The position numbers and the translations under genes were made by a program. Below the pieces are notes generated by a model, which was not told where the DNA came from, searched no databases, and was given only the letters and a program-made list of their open reading frames with translations. Of a DNA stretch of 54,491 nucleotides, positions 8,561-18,469 are shown one piece after another (position 1 is the first letter of the stretch; every line of letters starts with the position of its first letter). This DNA is from an uncultured Massilia sp. (lineage in GTDB: Bacteria; Pseudomonadota; Gammaproteobacteria; Burkholderiales; Burkholderiaceae): contig CAMLMV010000045.1 of the NCBI GenBank assembly GCA_946481275.1, positions 1 to 54,491 on the forward strand, in the 5' to 3' direction.

Positions 8561-9804
8561 TGACGATGCAGGCGTACGTCGTCGGCGGCGCCGTCCGCGA
8601 TGAGCTGCTGGGGCTGCCCGTGCAGGACCACGACTGGGTCGTCGTCGGCGCTACGCCCGAGGACATGATCGCCAAAGGGTTCCGCCCGGTCGGCAAGGAT
8701 TTTCCCGTGTTCCTGCATCCGGACACGCACGAGGAATACGCGCTCGCCCGCACCGAGCGCAAGACGGCGCCGGGCTACCACGGCTTCGTGTTCCACACCG
8801 CGCCCGACGTGAAGCTCGAAGACGACCTGGTCCGGCGCGACCTGACCATCAATGCGATGGCGCGCGCCGAGGACGGCACCATCGTCGACCCGTACGGCGG
8901 CTTGCAGGATTTAAACGACCGCGTGTTCCGCCACGTGTCGCCCGCGTTTGCCGAGGACCCGGTGCGCATCCTGCGCCTGGCCCGCTTCGCCGCGCGCTTC
9001 CCGGATTTCACGGTTGCCGGCACGACGCTCGCGCTGATGCGGAGCATGGTCGAGGCGGGCGAGGTGGATGCGCTCGTGCCGGAGCGCGTGTGGCAGGAAT
9101 TGTCGCGCGGGCTGATGGAGCAAAAGCCGTCGCGCATGCTGGCCGTGCTGCGCGACTGTGGCGCGCTGGCGCGCATCCTGCCCGAGCTCGATGCGCTGTG
9201 GGGCGTGCCGCAACCGCCATTGCACCATCCCGAAGTCGACACGGGCGTGCACATGATGCTCGTGATCGACTACGCGGCCGAACGGGGCTACGACCTGCCC
9301 GTGCGTTTCGCCGCCCTGATGCACGACCTGGGCAAGGGCGCGACGCCGCCCGAACACTGGCCGAAGCACCATGGCCACGAAGGCATGGGCCCGCGCCTGA
9401 TCGCGGAACTCTCCAAGCGCCTGCGCGTGCCGACGGAGTGCCGCGACCTGGCCGTGATGACGGCGCGCGAGCACGGCAACGTCAGCCGCGCGCTCGAGCT
9501 GCGGCCGAACACGATCGTGACCCTGTTCGAACGCTGCGACGCCTTCCGCAAGCCGGACCGCTTCGCGCAGATGCTGCTGGCATCCGAATGCGATGCGCGC
9601 GGGCGCGGCGACGAGAACCACGCCATGCGCAGCCGCGACTATCCGCAGGCGCCTTACCTGCTGCGCGCGCTGGATGCGGCGCGCGGCGTGAACGCGGGCG
9701 AGGTGGCGGCCCGCTATGTCGAGAACCGGGAAAGAATTCCGGAAGCCGTGCACGCCGCACGGGTGAGCGCCGTGAAGGCGGCGCTGGGCGACGTGCGCGA
9801 CTGA
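8560..9804 (+). CDS. cca: Multifunctional CCA-adding tRNA nucleotidyltransferase
   Basis: This enzyme adds or repairs the 3' CCA of tRNAs using CTP and ATP. The 414-residue product has the class II nucleotidyltransferase start VVGGAVRDELLG (residues 7-18) and the metal-binding Asp pair D23/D25 in QDHDW. The template region with RRDLTINAMA follows, then a C-terminal HD phosphohydrolase domain (ALMHDLGKG...H.GHE) as in the bacterial multifunctional form. ATG 8560 overlaps the stop of the GST gene; a second ATG (codon 3) is possible. It converges with the downstream diguanylate cyclase with one base between stops. Confidence 0.96.
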   Translation: MTMQAYVVGGAVRDELLGLPVQDHDWVVVGATPEDMIAKGFRPVGKDFPVFLHPDTHEEYALARTERKTAPGYHGFVFHTAPDVKLEDDLVRRDLTINAMARAEDGTIVDPYGGLQDLNDRVFRHVSPAFAEDPVRILRLARFAARFPDFTVAGTTLALMRSMVEAGEVDALVPERVWQELSRGLMEQKPSRMLAVLRDCGALARILPELDALWGVPQPPLHHPEVDTGVHMMLVIDYAAERGYDLPVRFAALMHDLGKGATPPEHWPKHHGHEGMGPRLIAELSKRLRVPTECRDLAVMTAREHGNVSRALELRPNTIVTLFERCDAFRKPDRFAQMLLASECDARGRGDENHAMRSRDYPQAPYLLRALDAARGVNAGEVAARYVENRERIPEAVHAARVSAVKAALGDVRD

Positions 9805-9805
9805 A

Positions 9806-12800
9806 CTAGGCCGCCGCGGCGTCGGCCCCGAACCTGCACCACGTGTCGCGGCCCGCTTCCTTGGCGCAGTACAGCGCCGTATCGGCGTTCTTGTACAGCG
9901 CGTCCGTGTCGACACCGTCCCGCCAGGCCACGGCCGCGCCGATGCTGGCGCTGACGTGCATGGCGTGGGTGCCGAACGCGATCGGCGCGCGCATCGAGTC
10001 GACGATGCGCTGGGCCACGTCGCCGACGATGGCGTCGCTGGCGGGCGTCAGCAGGACGGCGAATTCGTCGCCGCCCAGCCGCGCCACGCAGTCGGTCTGG
10101 CGCACGACCGCACGCAGGCGCTCCGCCGCCGCGACCAGCAATGCGTCGCCGGCATCGTGGCCGAGCGTATCGTTGATGTGCTTGAAGCGGTCCAGGTCGA
10201 TCAGGAGCAGCGCGAACGGGTCGCCGCCGCGCCGGCCGAGGGCGGCCAGGCGCTGCAGTTCGTCGTTGAAGCGGCGCCGGTTGGGCAGGTCCGTCAACGC
10301 GTCGTTGTAGGCCATGGTTTCCAGCTGCAGCTGGGTCGCGCGCAGCTCGGCGGTGCGGCTGGCCACCACCGCCTCCAGCTCGCGCTGGCGCCGGCGCAGC
10401 AACGACGTGCGGGCCTGCATCAGGGCGGCGAGGATGGCCAGCACGGCCAGCGCACCCAGCGCCCGCACCCAGGCGAGCTGGTGCCAGGCGGGCAGGACGC
10501 GGACCGGCAGTGCCAGGCTGGCGGCGTCGTCGCCGGCGGCGGTGGCGCGCACGTGCAGGCGATAGGTGCCCGGCGGCAGGTTGTTGTAGCTGGCGCGGCG
10601 CACGGCCGTGTCGGCATCGATCCATGCGGTGTCGAAGCCTTCGAGCCGGTAGCTGTAGCTGCGGTGCTCGGCCGGCATGTAGTCCAGGGCCGCGAACTCG
10701 ACCGCGAATCCGCGTTCGCGATCGGCGGGCGTGATGGTCAGCGGGGCGGGCTCGCCGCTCGATGCGCCCGGCGCAAGCGTGCGGATCGTACGCCCGCCGA
10801 GCATCAGCTGCGTGATGGCGAGCGGCGGCAGGGGGCGGCGCGTGTCCAGCCGGTCCGGGAACACGACGGAAAGGCCCGTGAAACCGCCGAACAACACCTC
10901 GCCGTCGCGTCCCAGCGCGCCCGAACTGGTCCAGTAACTCGGCACGTGGGCGCCGTCGGCCTCGCCCAGCCGGCGTACCTGCAGGGTGTCGGGGTGTACG
11001 CCGGCCAGGCCGAGATCGGTGCTCAGCCATATTTGTCCGCTGCGGTCCAGCACCAGCATGTTGACGCTGTTGTCGGGCAGGCCGTCGGCCGTCGTCAGGC
11101 GGCGGAACCAGCGCCGTCCGTTCGCATCGGTGCGGTCCAGCACGGCGATGCCGTTGCCGAACGAGGACAGCCACAGGCGGCCCGTGCGATCGACGAGCAG
11201 GGAGGACACGAAGCCGTTCGGCGCGCGCGTGCGGTCGGCGTTGTCGGTCGGCAGGCGCTCCACGGTCGTGCCGTCCCGGTCCAGCCGCGCGACGCCGCGC
11301 CGGGTGCCGATCCAGACGGTGCCGTCCGCGAGCGGCAGCAGGGCGGTGACGCGGCGGTCGCCCAGCGACTCGTCTTCGTGACGCAGCGGCGCCGCCGGCC
11401 CGGCCGGCGGCGGCCGCACCGCCCACGCGCCGTCCAGTCCGCCCAGCCACAGGACGTCGTCCTGCCACGCCAGCGCCCAGACGGACGCATCGGGACGGCG
11501 TCCGTCGATCTCGATGCGGCGCACGTTGCGCCCGTTGCCGTCGCTGTGATACAGGCCTTGCTGGGTGCCGATGTAGACGCTGCCGTCCGGCGCATTCGCC
11601 ATGGCGAGCACCCGGCCCTTGGGCAGGGGCCCGGCCGTCCCCGTCGCACCCGTGTGCGGGTCGACGATGCTCACGCCGCCGCCGGGAACGCTCAGCCATA
11701 CGGTGCCGTCCGGGCGGGGCAGCAGGTGATAAATGTTGAGGCCGGTAATACTGCCGATCGTCCGCACCGTCACGATGCCGTGCGCGCGGGGATCGTGCTG
11801 GCTCAGCGTGCCGCCCGTGGCAACGAAGATCTGGCCGCCGCGCTCGCGCAGCATGGCGAGGATCTCGTCGCTGCGCAGGCTGTCCGGCACGTCGCCGCGG
11901 TAGCGCAGGCGCCGCGTCGTGCCGTGGCGCACGTCGACCTCGACAATGCCGCCGCTCTCCGTGCCGAGCCAGACGGTATCGTCATCCTTTTGCACGATCG
12001 TGAACACGCGCTCGCCCTGCAAGGTGGCCTGCGCGCCGCTTTCCACGATGGCGCGGGGCGTTGCACCCCGCGTGGCGATGACGAAGGCGCCGTGGGTGCG
12101 GGTACCGATCCATATGCGGCCCGCGCTGTCCTGGTACAGGGCGTTGATCGAGGGTTCGTTGGGCGTCGGCAGCCCGAGATGCACGACTTCCAGCCGGTCG
12201 TGGTCGCCGGACCGGTAGAACAGGCCCTCGCGGGTGCCGATCCACAGGCCGCCCTGGCGGTCGCGCAACAGCACGTCGACGCCATCCGGCGGCAGCGCGG
12301 GCGCGGCGACTTGCGGGGCGCCGCTGGCGGCGGGGTGCACCTTGCCGCCGGCGTCGACGCGCTCCAGTCCCGCGCCGGTGCCGACCCAGATGCCGCCGGC
12401 GCCGTCGTCGACGATGCTGGAGACGCGTGCATGGCCCAGGCCGCCCGGACCTGCCGGGATGACGACGAAGCGGTCGCGCGCGGCATCGTAGCGCGCCAGG
12501 CCGCCTGCGCTCGTGCCGATCCACAGGCGTCCGCCCGTGTCGACATGTACGCTCTGGATGTAGCCGTCGGGCAGGCTGCCTTCCCGCGCAGGATCGGCCA
12601 CGTAGCGCCGCACGCGGAACCCGTCCCAGCGTACCAGGCCGGTCTGCGTACCCAGCCAGATAAAGCCTGCGCGATCCTGCGCGAGGGACGTTCCGAAACG
12701 CAGGGCTTCTTCGGTGTGATGCCGGAACGAGACGTGAGAAAATGGATGCCAGACTGCGGGCGCATCCGCGTTGGCTGCGCTGGACGGGAAGGCCAGCAGC

Positions 12801-12850
12801 GCGACTATCCAGAACATCACGCACGGCAAGGCTCGGCGGAAAAATGACAT
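9806..12850 (-). CDS. Two-component-propeller / Y_Y_Y sensor fused to GGDEF diguanylate cyclase
   Basis: The 1014-residue product has a signal peptide, then about 750 residues of repeated WxGTxxGLxR-type beta-propeller blades and a Y_Y_Y (Ig-like) domain. One transmembrane helix lies at roughly 791-812, followed by a short coiled coil and a GGDEF domain. The active loop GGDEF is at 926-930 and an RxxD inhibitory site (RQTD) sits five residues before it, so an active, product-inhibited c-di-GMP synthase is expected. The layout is that of BT-type hybrid sensors but with GGDEF in place of a histidine kinase. Such propellers bind oligosaccharides in known cases; the ligand here is unknown. Confidence 0.92.
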   Translation of the reverse strand: MSFFRRALPCVMFWIVALLAFPSSAANADAPAVWHPFSHVSFRHHTEEALRFGTSLAQDRAGFIWLGTQTGLVRWDGFRVRRYVADPAREGSLPDGYIQSVHVDTGGRLWIGTSAGGLARYDAARDRFVVIPAGPGGLGHARVSSIVDDGAGGIWVGTGAGLERVDAGGKVHPAASGAPQVAAPALPPDGVDVLLRDRQGGLWIGTREGLFYRSGDHDRLEVVHLGLPTPNEPSINALYQDSAGRIWIGTRTHGAFVIATRGATPRAIVESGAQATLQGERVFTIVQKDDDTVWLGTESGGIVEVDVRHGTTRRLRYRGDVPDSLRSDEILAMLRERGGQIFVATGGTLSQHDPRAHGIVTVRTIGSITGLNIYHLLPRPDGTVWLSVPGGGVSIVDPHTGATGTAGPLPKGRVLAMANAPDGSVYIGTQQGLYHSDGNGRNVRRIEIDGRRPDASVWALAWQDDVLWLGGLDGAWAVRPPPAGPAAPLRHEDESLGDRRVTALLPLADGTVWIGTRRGVARLDRDGTTVERLPTDNADRTRAPNGFVSSLLVDRTGRLWLSSFGNGIAVLDRTDANGRRWFRRLTTADGLPDNSVNMLVLDRSGQIWLSTDLGLAGVHPDTLQVRRLGEADGAHVPSYWTSSGALGRDGEVLFGGFTGLSVVFPDRLDTRRPLPPLAITQLMLGGRTIRTLAPGASSGEPAPLTITPADRERGFAVEFAALDYMPAEHRSYSYRLEGFDTAWIDADTAVRRASYNNLPPGTYRLHVRATAAGDDAASLALPVRVLPAWHQLAWVRALGALAVLAILAALMQARTSLLRRRQRELEAVVASRTAELRATQLQLETMAYNDALTDLPNRRRFNDELQRLAALGRRGGDPFALLLIDLDRFKHINDTLGHDAGDALLVAAAERLRAVVRQTDCVARLGGDEFAVLLTPASDAIVGDVAQRIVDSMRAPIAFGTHAMHVSASIGAAVAWRDGVDTDALYKNADTALYCAKEAGRDTWCRFGADAAAA

Positions 12851-12989
12851 GCGACACTCTTGGTTTCTTTACGGAATCAAGTATATGTCGCTTCACCCCT
12901 GGTAACCCGTTCCCAGCGATAGATTGTTAAATTCTGTTGTATTGGCGCCAGAATCCGGGCCTTGTTGCAGTGCACAAATCGAATACTCC
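12851..12989. promoter_or_regulatory. Divergent intergenic region, propeller-cyclase / acetyltransferase
   Basis: On the minus strand a TATACT hexamer (complement of 12880-12885) lies about 30 bases before the cyclase ATG and is the best -10 candidate; no good -35 is seen. On the plus strand the stretch around 12920-12945 is AT-rich (TTGTTA at 12924-12929), but I cannot define a properly spaced promoter for the acetyltransferase. Confidence 0.25.
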
Positions 12990-13649
12990 ATGCAGGACAA
13001 TCCACTCCGCCGCTGGCTGAACCACCTGATCAAGAAGAAGGGCCAGGCCGTGCTCGTCAAGGCGCTGCGCAAGCGCGACCGGCGGCGCATCCTGCGCCAC
13101 TTCCTGGCCCTCGACCGCGACGACCGCCTGCTGCGCTTCGGCAGCGTGCTGCCGGACGCGCAGGTCGAGGCCTATGTCGCGAAGCTCGATTTTTCGAAGG
13201 ACATCGTGTTCGGCGTCTACAACGGACGGTTCCAGCTGGTGGGCGTCGGCCACCTCGCGTTCACGTCGCGCGACGCGCATCCGGACAGCATCCATTACAC
13301 GGACAAGGAAAAAGTGGCCGAGTTCGGCGTCTCCGTATCCAAATCGGCGCGGGGGCAGGGCGTGGGCACGCGGCTGTTCGAACGGGCCGCCATCCACTGC
13401 CGCAATTCCGACGTCGACACGCTGTACATGCAGTGCCTGTCGTCGAACCGCACGATGATGCACATCGCGAAGAAGGCTGGCATGGAGATCCGCCGCGAAT
13501 ACGGCGAGGCGGACGCCCACCTGCACCTGCCGCCGCCCAGCCCGGGCAGCGTGCTCGCGGAGGCGCTCGAAGAGCAGTTCGCCAAGATCGATTACACGGT
13601 CAAGGCGAATGCGCGCGCGGCCGTCAAATGGTTCCGGCCGAAGCGTTGA
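12990..13649 (+). CDS. GNAT family N-acetyltransferase
   Basis: This 219-residue protein has the GNAT acetyl-CoA loop: EFGVSVSKSARGQGVGTRLFERA contains the V-x3-x-R-G-x-G-x-G pattern (RGQGVG), followed by the segment LYMQCLSSNRTMM, where Asn is the usual late motif residue. The N-terminal 30 residues are strongly basic (LIKKKGQ, LRKRDRRR). The substrate cannot be inferred. It stands alone between a divergent cyclase gene and a convergent LacI gene (6-base gap). Confidence 0.87.
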   Translation: MQDNPLRRWLNHLIKKKGQAVLVKALRKRDRRRILRHFLALDRDDRLLRFGSVLPDAQVEAYVAKLDFSKDIVFGVYNGRFQLVGVGHLAFTSRDAHPDSIHYTDKEKVAEFGVSVSKSARGQGVGTRLFERAAIHCRNSDVDTLYMQCLSSNRTMMHIAKKAGMEIRREYGEADAHLHLPPPSPGSVLAEALEEQFAKIDYTVKANARAAVKWFRPKR

Positions 13650-13655
13650 ACGTTT

Positions 13656-14705
13656 TCAAGCCGACTCGCGCGGCACAAGTCCACCCGTAAACCGCTTGCG
13701 GTACGGCGCCACGTCAGTGCCGTCGAGCTGCGCCTGCAGGCATTCCATCGCCGCGACGCCGATGGCGGCGACGTCCTGCCGGAACGTCGTCAGCGGCGGG
13801 TACAAGTAGGCGGAAATCGGCAGGTCGTCGTGGCCGACGATCGCGAGGTCCTTGCCCGGTTCCAGCCCGAAGCGGCGGCAGGCGGACATGGCGCCGATGG
13901 CGAGCCTGTCGGTGCCGCAGGCGAGCGCCGTGACGCCGGCGCGCTTCCAGGCGCCGCTCGCGAGCCAGTCGAGCACGTGGCGGAATGCGTACGCTTCGAA
14001 ATCCCAGGACGGCTGCGTGCTGGCCGGCACCAGGTGCGGCTGCATGCCCGCTTCCGCCATCGCATCCAGGTAGCCGGCCAGCCGTTCTTCCGGTGACGGA
14101 TGCGCGACGGGCGGCGCGCCCAGGTAGGCCGGACGGTGGCCGCGGCCCAGCAGGTAGCGGGTGAGCATCGCCATGCTCTGGCGGTTGTCGTTCATGACGT
14201 AGTTGCAGTCTTCGTGGACGTAGCTGTCCATGTAGACGATGCGCATTTCCTGCTCCAGCCGCAGCAGCAGGTCGAGGTTCGCCGTCGACGCGACCGCGGT
14301 CAGGATCACGCCCGCCACCTTCATCGACCGCATCGTCATCAGCGCCGCCGCTTCCTCGGCCGGGTCGTTGTACGAGCACTGGATGATCACGTCCATGCCC
14401 AGCGCCTTGGCCTTCGCCTCGATCGCACGCAGGGCTTCGGCGAAGAACGGTTCGTTCACGACCGGCAGGATGACGCCGACCATGCGCGAGCGGCCGCGCA
14501 CGAGGCTCACGGCGTGCGGGTCGGGCACGTATTCGAGGTCGCGGCAGGCCTGTTCGATGCGGGCCCGCGTATCCGCCTTCAACCCCTCGCGGTCGTTGAA
14601 ATACTTCGACACCGTGGCGCGCGACACGCCGGCCCGCGCGGCGACGTCGTGCATGGTCACCGGGCCACGAGAGGCCGGGCCACGGGAATTTTGCGCTGGT
14701 TTCAT
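13656..14705 (-). CDS. LacI-family transcriptional regulator of the ABC sugar importer
   Basis: This 349-residue regulator has an N-terminal HTH (TMHDVAARAGVSRATVSKYF, residues 17-36), a hinge region near residue 65 and a periplasmic-binding-protein-like effector domain ending in GHDDLPISAYLYPPLTTFRQD, the usual LacI C-terminal signature. It is divergent from the ribose-type ABC operon. A CG-centred operator candidate lies directly upstream of its own start and another overlaps the operon promoter, so autorepression plus control of the importer is likely. The inducer is unknown. No clear Shine-Dalgarno is seen before the ATG at 14705. Confidence 0.93.
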   Translation of the reverse strand: MKPAQNSRGPASRGPVTMHDVAARAGVSRATVSKYFNDREGLKADTRARIEQACRDLEYVPDPHAVSLVRGRSRMVGVILPVVNEPFFAEALRAIEAKAKALGMDVIIQCSYNDPAEEAAALMTMRSMKVAGVILTAVASTANLDLLLRLEQEMRIVYMDSYVHEDCNYVMNDNRQSMAMLTRYLLGRGHRPAYLGAPPVAHPSPEERLAGYLDAMAEAGMQPHLVPASTQPSWDFEAYAFRHVLDWLASGAWKRAGVTALACGTDRLAIGAMSACRRFGLEPGKDLAIVGHDDLPISAYLYPPLTTFRQDVAAIGVAAMECLQAQLDGTDVAPYRKRFTGGLVPRESA

Positions 14706-14712
14706 CAGTTTG

Positions 14713-14726
14713 TTGACTCGTGTAAA
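14713..14726. promoter_or_regulatory. LacI-type operator candidate 1 (autoregulatory)
   Basis: TTGACTCGTGTAAA has a central CG, a perfect right half GTGTAAA, and 5 of 7 matches to the mirror half TTTACAC. It lies 8-21 bases before the LacI start codon and shares its right half with the site at 14894-14907. Confidence 0.5.
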
Positions 14727-14879
14727 GTAGGCGCCCCGCCGACAGGCACGTCATCATCATAGCAAAAATACTTGCGTGCAATAAGAGCGCGGATTCTCCT
14801 CGCGCATGCGCCGTTCGCTCACTGTGCATCACGCGTTGTTGTGGTCACTCAACCATTAAAAATTTTGTAAAAAAATCTG

Positions 14880-14907
14880 TTGACGACAAAAAGTCGACAC
14901 GTGTAAA
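14880..14907 (+). promoter_or_regulatory. Promoter of the ABC sugar operon overlapped by LacI operator candidate 2
   Basis: TTGACG at 14880-14885 serves as -35. With a 16-base gap, TGTAAA at 14902-14907 is a weak -10. The CG-centred operator TCGACACGTGTAAA at 14894-14907 covers the -10. The rest of the 253-base intergenic stretch holds an A/T-rich block just upstream (14856-14876) that could be an UP element. Confidence 0.5.
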
Positions 14908-14958
14908 GTTTCTCCGTCAGGCAGTAACCCATACCTAAAACAGCTCGGAGACAACGTC

Positions 14959-15900
14959 ATGAACAGATCCGCCGTGTTCGCGTGCATCGCGGCATGCGCC
15001 TTCTCGCTGGCCGGCCAGGCGCTGGCGGCGCGGCCGCTGAAATCCGTGGGCGTCGCCGTCAGCGACCTCGCCAATCCCTACTTTGTCGCCATCGGCAAGG
15101 GCGCGCTTGACGCCGCGAAAAAGGTCGGCGGCGACAAGGTCAAGGTGACGACCGTCTCCAGCAAGTACGACCTCAACACCCAGGTTGGCCAGATCGAGAA
15201 CTTCATCGCCAACAAGGTCGACATCCTGATCGTCAACGCGTCCGATCCGAAGGGCATCGCCCCCGTGCTGCAAAAGGCGCGCAATGCGGGCATCGTCGTG
15301 GTGGCCGTCGACGTCGGCGCGGACAACGCGGATGCGACGATCATGTCCGACAACACGATGGCCGGCACCGAATCCTGCAAGCGCATCGTGGAACGCCTGC
15401 ACGGCAAGGGCAACGTCGTGATCGTCAACGGGCCGCCCGTCACCGCCGTGATCGCGCGCGTGGCCGGCTGCAGGCAGGCCTTTGCCGGCACGGGCATCCG
15501 CATCGTGTCCGACAACCAGGATGCGAAGGGCAGCCTCGATGGCGGCATGGAAGTCATGACGAACCTGCTGATCGCGCACCGCCGCATCGATGCCGTCTTC
15601 GCCATCAACGACCCGTCCGCGATCGGCGCCGAACTGGCGGTGAAACAGGCCGGCCGTCCGGACGTGCAGATGGTCGCCTCCGTCGACGGCGCGCCGGATG
15701 CGGAAGCGGCCCTCAGGTCGAAGAACAGCATCTTCGCCGTCACCACCGCGCAAGACCCCTACAAGATGGCCACGATGGCCGTCGACATCGGCTACGGGAT
15801 CATGAACGGCAAGCGGCCGGCCAACCCGGTCGTGCTCATTCCGACCCCCGCGATCACCAAGCAGAACGTACTGGCCTACAAGGGCTGGGCCAGCCACTAA
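14959..15900 (+). CDS. Sugar ABC transporter substrate-binding protein (ribose/galactose type)
   Basis: This 313-residue periplasmic protein has a signal peptide (cleavage near the AxA at about 22-24) and a type 1 periplasmic-binding fold. Typical segments are [19 protein letters not shown] at the start, [15 protein letters not shown], and the [15 protein letters not shown] hinge. It delivers a monosaccharide to the importer encoded next. CGGAG precedes the ATG by 8 bases. First gene of the operon. Which sugar it binds cannot be read from sequence; the neighbouring kinase and porin indicate a neutral sugar. Confidence 0.95.
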   Translation: MNRSAVFACIAACAFSLAGQALAARPLKSVGVAVSDLANPYFVAIGKGALDAAKKVGGDKVKVTTVSSKYDLNTQVGQIENFIANKVDILIVNASDPKGIAPVLQKARNAGIVVVAVDVGADNADATIMSDNTMAGTESCKRIVERLHGKGNVVIVNGPPVTAVIARVAGCRQAFAGTGIRIVSDNQDAKGSLDGGMEVMTNLLIAHRRIDAVFAINDPSAIGAELAVKQAGRPDVQMVASVDGAPDAEAALRSKNSIFAVTTAQDPYKMATMAVDIGYGIMNGKRPANPVVLIPTPAITKQNVLAYKGWASH

Positions 15901-15919
15901 AAACCTCATCGGAGGAGAC

Positions 15920-17428
15920 ATGGCAACAATCAATCCACCGCCCGTGCTGGAGGTCTCCGGCATCCGCAAGCGGTTCGGTGCCGTCACCGTGCTGGACGGC
16001 GTCCAGCTGACCATCCGCCCCGGCGAAATCCACGCGCTGATGGGAGAAAACGGCGCCGGTAAGAGCACCCTCATGAAAATCCTGGCCGGCGTGTACCAGC
16101 CGGACGCCGGCGAGATCCGCGTGGGCGGCCAGCCCGTGCGGATCACCTGTCCGTTTGACGCGCGCGCCTGCGGCATCAACCTGATCTACCAGGAGCTGTC
16201 CGTCGCGGCCAATCTCACGGTCGCGCAAAACATCTTCATGGGCGCGGAGCCGCGCGGGCGCTTCGGGATCGTCGACACGGCGCAGATGAACCGGCGCGCG
16301 GCCGAGGTATTGAAAAGCCTCGGCGCCACGTTCGCGCCGGACCGCCTCGCCAGCGGCCTGTCGATCGCCGACCAGCAGCAGGTCGAAATCGCCCGTGCCC
16401 TCGTGCACGACAGCCGCGTGCTGATCATGGACGAGCCCACGGCCGCGCTGTCCGAACGCGAGACGGAGCGCCTGTTCGACGTGATGCGCGCCCTGCGCGA
16501 ACGGGGCATCGCGATCATCTACATCAGCCACCGCATGGCCGAAGTGCGCATGCTGGCCGACCGCGTGACCGTGCTGCGCGACGGCACGTGGATCGGCGAG
16601 TTGACGCGCGACGAAGCGACGCCGGACACGGTCGTGCGCATGATGGTCGGCCGTGAACTCAACGGCTTCTACGAGCACACGCAGCGGCGCGTGCCGGGCC
16701 CCGTGCGCCTGAAGCTGACCGACGTGCACGGCGCCAGGGTACACCCCGTGTCGCTGGAGGTGCGCGCCGGCGAGATCGTCGGCCTCGCGGGCCTCGTCGG
16801 CGCGGGCCGCACGGAACTGGCGCGGCTGGTCTTCGGCGCGGACCCCCTGTCCGGCGGCACGATCGACGTCGACGGCAAGCCGGCCACGATCCGCACGCCG
16901 GGCGATGCGATCCGCCTCGGCATCGCCTATGTGCCGGAAGACCGCAAGGGGCAGGGCCTGTTCCTGCAGCAGTCGCTGCTGGCGAACGTGACGATGAACG
17001 TCCTCGGCAAGCATGCCCGCTGCGGGGTACTCCGGCGCGGCGAGCTGCTGGACGTCACGCGCGGCGCGATCGCAAAACTGTCCGCGCGCGGCGCGGGACC
17101 GGACGGCATCATCGGCGGCCTCTCGGGCGGCAACCAGCAAAAGCTCCTGCTCGCGCGGTGGCTGGAAATCAGGCCGCGCGTGCTGATCCTCGACGAGCCC
17201 ACGCGCGGCGTCGACATCGGCGCCAAGCACGAGATCTACCGGATCATCCACGAACTGGCCGACGCCGGCGTGGCCGTGCTGTGCATCTCGAGCGAGCTGG
17301 CGGAAATCATCGGCGTGTGCGACCGCGTGCTCGTCATGCGCGAAGGCTGGCTCTCCGGCGAACTGCTTGGCGAGCGCATCACCCAGGAAAACATCATGGC
17401 GCTGGCCACCCAGGCCCAGGCCGCATAG
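15920..17428 (+). CDS. Sugar ABC transporter ATP-binding protein (RbsA/MglA type)
   Basis: This 502-residue protein has two fused ATPase domains, as in RbsA. The first has Walker [10 protein letters not shown] (near residue 40), signature-like [15 protein letters not shown] and Walker [11 protein letters not shown]. The second has a degenerate P-loop [10 protein letters not shown], a full [15 protein letters not shown] signature and [11 protein letters not shown]. One canonical and one degenerate site is normal for this family. GGAGGAG lies 4 bases before ATG 15920. It energises uptake through the permease encoded next. Confidence 0.97.
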   Translation: MATINPPPVLEVSGIRKRFGAVTVLDGVQLTIRPGEIHALMGENGAGKSTLMKILAGVYQPDAGEIRVGGQPVRITCPFDARACGINLIYQELSVAANLTVAQNIFMGAEPRGRFGIVDTAQMNRRAAEVLKSLGATFAPDRLASGLSIADQQQVEIARALVHDSRVLIMDEPTAALSERETERLFDVMRALRERGIAIIYISHRMAEVRMLADRVTVLRDGTWIGELTRDEATPDTVVRMMVGRELNGFYEHTQRRVPGPVRLKLTDVHGARVHPVSLEVRAGEIVGLAGLVGAGRTELARLVFGADPLSGGTIDVDGKPATIRTPGDAIRLGIAYVPEDRKGQGLFLQQSLLANVTMNVLGKHARCGVLRRGELLDVTRGAIAKLSARGAGPDGIIGGLSGGNQQKLLLARWLEIRPRVLILDEPTRGVDIGAKHEIYRIIHELADAGVAVLCISSELAEIIGVCDRVLVMREGWLSGELLGERITQENIMALATQAQAA

Positions 17429-17439
17429 GAGACATCATC

Positions 17440-18468
17440 ATGCAGACCCTGAAATCATCCCTTCCCACGGCGCCGCGGGCGGCCGCGCACGGCGGCATTG
17501 GCCACGCGTTCTCGCGCATGTTCGCGACGATGGGCATGCTGCCCGTGCTCGTCGCGCTGTACGTCGTGTTCTACTTCCTGACCGGGTACTTCGCCGAAGA
17601 CGGCGTCTCGAATTTCGCGACGACGGCCAACACGATGAACGTGCTGCGCCAGAGTTCCATCAACCTCGTGCTCGCGACGGGCATGACGTTCGTGATCCTC
17701 ACGGGCGGCATCGACCTGTCCGTCGGCTCCGTGCTGGCCGTGTCCGCGGTGCTGGGCATGATCGCGTCGCTGCCCGGTCATGCGCCCGCGCTGTCCTTGC
17801 CGATCTTCCTGCTGGCGGGTCTCGGCATGGGCCTGCTGAACGGCACGCTCGTCGCCGTCTTCAAGATCAATCCGTTCGTCGTCACGCTCGGCACGATGAC
17901 GGCGCTGCGCGGCGCCGCGTACCTGCTGGCCGACGGCACCACGATCCTGAACCGCGAGATCCCGACCTTCGAATGGATCGGCAACGATTCGTTCGCCGGC
18001 CTGCCGTGGCTCGTGTGGGTGGCTGCCGCCCTCGTGCTGGTGGCGTGGTTCATCCTGCGCCGCACCGTCCTCGGCATGCACGTGTACGCGGTCGGCGGCA
18101 ATCCGCAGGCGGCGCGGCTCACGGGCATCAAGGTCGGCCTCGTCCTCGTCTTCGTCTACGCCTTCTCCGGCCTGTGCGCGGGCACCGCGGGTGCGATGTC
18201 GGCCAGCCGGCTGTATGGTGCGAACGGCAACTGGGGTTCCGGCTACGAGCTCGATGCGATCGCCGCGGTGGTCCTCGGCGGCACGAGCCTGATGGGCGGC
18301 GTGGGCACGATCTGGGGCACCGTCATCGGTGCCCTGATCATCGGCCTCCTCAACAACGGTCTCACGATCCTCGGCCTGTCGTCGTTCTGGCAGTACGTGG
18401 CGAAGGGCGCGGTCATCGTACTGGCCGTGATGCTCGATAAATGGCGTTATCAACAACAGGCGAACTGA
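17440..18468 (+). CDS. Sugar ABC transporter permease (RbsC type)
   Basis: This 342-residue inner-membrane protein has about eight to ten hydrophobic helices and the family motifs FVILTGGIDLSVGSVLA, ALRGAAYLLADG and DAIAAVVLGGTSLMGGVGTIWGT (the EAA-like region). It forms the channel of the importer. The ATG at 17440 is 11 bases after the ATPase stop and is preceded by AGGAGAC. The kinase gene starts two bases after its stop, so importer and kinase are one unit. Confidence 0.96.
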   Translation: MQTLKSSLPTAPRAAAHGGIGHAFSRMFATMGMLPVLVALYVVFYFLTGYFAEDGVSNFATTANTMNVLRQSSINLVLATGMTFVILTGGIDLSVGSVLAVSAVLGMIASLPGHAPALSLPIFLLAGLGMGLLNGTLVAVFKINPFVVTLGTMTALRGAAYLLADGTTILNREIPTFEWIGNDSFAGLPWLVWVAAALVLVAWFILRRTVLGMHVYAVGGNPQAARLTGIKVGLVLVFVYAFSGLCAGTAGAMSASRLYGANGNWGSGYELDAIAAVVLGGTSLMGGVGTIWGTVIGALIIGLLNNGLTILGLSSFWQYVAKGAVIVLAVMLDKWRYQQQAN

Positions 18469-18469
18469 C

